Below, piece by piece: positions 62,333 to 64,000 of a stretch of 64,000 nucleotides of DNA. Both the position numbers and the translations under genes were made by a program. The notes below the pieces were generated by a model that worked only from the letters and a program-made list of their open reading frames with translations, did no database searches and was not told the DNA's origin. Origin of the DNA: Butyrivibrio sp. (lineage in GTDB: Bacteria > Bacillota > Clostridia > Lachnospirales > Lachnospiraceae); NCBI GenBank assembly GCA_015056565.1, contig SVGB01000004.1, positions 98,875 to 162,874 of the forward strand, in the 5' to 3' direction. Numbering within the stretch: position 1 is the stretch's first letter; the number at the start of each line of letters is the position of its first letter.

Positions 62333-64000
62333 ATGGACCATAAGGTATTTATTTCTGAAGACGACGAGTATCTATTCGGTCAGGGAACACACTACGATAT
62401 ATACGAAAAACTTGGGGCACATCCATCAGAAGAAAAGGGTAAGAAGGGTTATTTCTTTGCTGTATGGGCTCCAAATGCAGCAGATGTTCATGTGGTTGGA
62501 GACTTTAATGGATGGGACGAAAATGCCCATCAGATGAAGAAAACCAAGACTGGGAACATCTGGACATTATTCATTCCGGGAGTTGGGATCGGAGTACTCT
62601 ATAAGTTCCTGATCACCACTCAGGATGGAAGAAAGCTCTACAAGGCGGATCCTTATGCTAACTTTGCTGAGCTACGTCCAGGGAACGCATCAAGAACAAC
62701 AGATCTGTCAGGCTTTAAGTGGTCGGACAGCAAATGGTATGACAATCTTAAGGGCAAGGATGTGCAGAAGCTTCCTATAGCTATTTATGAATGTCATATC
62801 GGATCATGGATGAAACATCCTGATGGAACTGAAGACGGTTTCTACTCCTACAGACAGTTTGCAGACAGGATTGTTGAGTACTTAAAAGAAATGAAATACA
62901 CCCACATTGAGCTCATCGGAATTGCTGAGCATCCTTTCGATGGTTCATGGGGATATCAGGTAACTGGGTATTATGCGCCTACATCAAGATATGGAGAGCC
63001 CACAGATTTCATGTATCTTGTGAACAAGCTCCATAAAAATGGTATCGGCGTTATTCTTGACTGGGTACCAGCTCACTTCTGCCCTGATGACTTTGGACTG
63101 GCAACATTTGATGGAACCTGTATCTATGAGCATCCAGACCCAAGAAAGGGAGAACACCCAGACTGGGGAACAAGGATATTTAACCTGGAGAAGCCAGAAG
63201 TTAAGAACTTCCTCATCGCAAACGCTCTGTACTGGATCCGCAAGTTCCATATAGATGGGCTTAGAGTGGATGCGGTTGCATCAATGCTTTATCTTGACTA
63301 TGGCAAGAAGGATGGTCAGTGGGTACCTAACAAGTTTGGCGACAACAAGAATCTTGATGCTATCGAGTTCTTTAAGCACCTTAACAGTGTGGTAAGAGGA
63401 ACATATCCAGAGGTCCTTACAATTGCTGAAGAGTCAACTGCATGGCCTAAGGTTACTGCAAGACCTGAGGATGACGGACTTGGATTTACATTTAAGTGGA
63501 ACATGGGATGGATGCACGACTTCTGCGAATACATGAAGCTGGATCCATACTTCAGGCAGGGAGCTCATTACATGATGACCTTTGCCATGAGTTACAACGA
63601 CTCTGAGAATTACATTCTGCCACTTTCCCACGATGAGGTTGTACACCTTAAGTGCTCCATGGTAGAAAAGATGCCTGGATACAAGGTTGATAAATATTCT
63701 AACCTCCGTGTCGGATATACATATATGTTTGGTCACTCTGGCAAAAAGCTTTTGTTCATGGGACAGGATTTTGGCCAGGAGAGAGAGTGGAGCGAAAAGA
63801 GAGAGCTTGACTGGTTCCTTCTTGATAACGACCTCAACAAGGGCCTTAAGGCTTATGTGGCTAATCTGCTTGAGATATACAGAAAATATCCTGCCCTTCA
63901 CGAAATAGACAACGACTGGGGCGGATTTGAATGGATCAACGCAGACGACAAGGGCAGAAGCACGTACAGTTTCTACAGAAGAGCGTCCAGTGGAAAAGAC
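62333..64000 (+). CDS. glgB: 1,4-alpha-glucan branching enzyme, N-terminal part
   Basis: The first 556 residues of a GH13 enzyme that introduces alpha-1,6 branches into glycogen. The gene runs off the right edge. It starts MDHKVFISEDDEYLFGQGTH. The N-terminal CBM48 domain (about 30-125) has YFFAVWAPNAADVHVVGDFN. The barrel carries HIGSW, the nucleophile Asp in HIDGLRVDAVASMLYLDYG, the acid/base Glu in IAEESTAWPKV, and LPLSHDEVVH. GCAGGGGG precedes the ATG at 62333. It lies 23 bases after the pseudo-AAA+ gene, so cotranscription is likely. Confidence 0.94.
   Translation, partial: MDHKVFISEDDEYLFGQGTHYDIYEKLGAHPSEEKGKKGYFFAVWAPNAADVHVVGDFNGWDENAHQMKKTKTGNIWTLFIPGVGIGVLYKFLITTQDGRKLYKADPYANFAELRPGNASRTTDLSGFKWSDSKWYDNLKGKDVQKLPIAIYECHIGSWMKHPDGTEDGFYSYRQFADRIVEYLKEMKYTHIELIGIAEHPFDGSWGYQVTGYYAPTSRYGEPTDFMYLVNKLHKNGIGVILDWVPAHFCPDDFGLATFDGTCIYEHPDPRKGEHPDWGTRIFNLEKPEVKNFLIANALYWIRKFHIDGLRVDAVASMLYLDYGKKDGQWVPNKFGDNKNLDAIEFFKHLNSVVRGTYPEVLTIAEESTAWPKVTARPEDDGLGFTFKWNMGWMHDFCEYMKLDPYFRQGAHYMMTFAMSYNDSENYILPLSHDEVVHLKCSMVEKMPGYKVDKYSNLRVGYTYMFGHSGKKLLFMGQDFGQEREWSEKRELDWFLLDNDLNKGLKAYVANLLEIYRKYPALHEIDNDWGGFEWINADDKGRSTYSFYRRASSGKD

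Noticed and set aside
63434..63901. Minus-strand frame of 155 codons
   Set aside because: It lies entirely inside glgB, whose GH13 motifs are intact on the plus strand.

Overview
The window is a chromosome segment centred on the replication origin of an A+T-rich, low-GC Firmicute. Gene order and sequence style point to the Lachnospiraceae, close to Butyrivibrio/Pseudobutyrivibrio. This rests on the Clostridia-type origin cluster, a DUF3881 protein, a DUF4446 protein beside parB, a SUF operon with sufU, a reverse rubrerythrin and the GyrA motif HGDSSIYG. The genus is inferred; I ran no database search.

Left of the origin (about 0.5-18.4 kb) almost everything is on the minus strand, leading away from oriC. 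The order is rpmH, rnpA, yidD, yidC, jag, mnmE, mnmG, rsmG, then three parS sites, parA, parB, a DUF4446 protein, serS, a DUF3881 protein, deoD and a diguanylate cyclase. A plus-strand tRNA-Arg(CCT) follows. The far left holds a solute-binding protein / sensor kinase / AraC-type regulator set and the start of a second solute-binding lipoprotein.

oriC is bipartite. A DnaA-box cluster lies between rpmH and dnaA (18.49-18.86 kb), and a second A+T-rich box region lies between dnaA and dnaN (20.34-20.64 kb). To the right run dnaA, dnaN, yaaA, recF, gyrB and gyrA on the plus strand. They are followed by a GGDEF-like protein with a degraded metal site, an alpha/beta hydrolase, an MBOAT plus SGNH-like pair, murG and a TSCPD protein.

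From 35 to 50 kb the content is mixed housekeeping and regulation: reverse rubrerythrin, an RpiR regulator with luxS-mtnN, pgi behind a promoter with a cre-like site, two two-component systems, a pseudouridine synthase, an O-antigen-ligase-like protein, a VTC plus DUF4956 pair, a DUF3810 protein and a lipoprotein. From 50 to 64 kb come a Fur-family regulator and a polytopic metal transporter with a perfect palindromic operator, tRNA-Gly(TCC), the sufCBDSU operon behind a strong promoter with its own inverted repeat, and a hairpin-rich non-coding element next to tRNA-Lys(CTT). Then come tatD, rsmA, a 992-residue protein ending in a catalytically dead CbxX/SpoVK-like AAA+ domain, and the start of glgB.

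The least explained items are the nested-hairpin element at 57.1-57.3 kb and the TPR plus pseudo-AAA+ protein at 59.3-62.3 kb. No CRISPR array, prophage, insertion sequence or recognisable defence system was seen.
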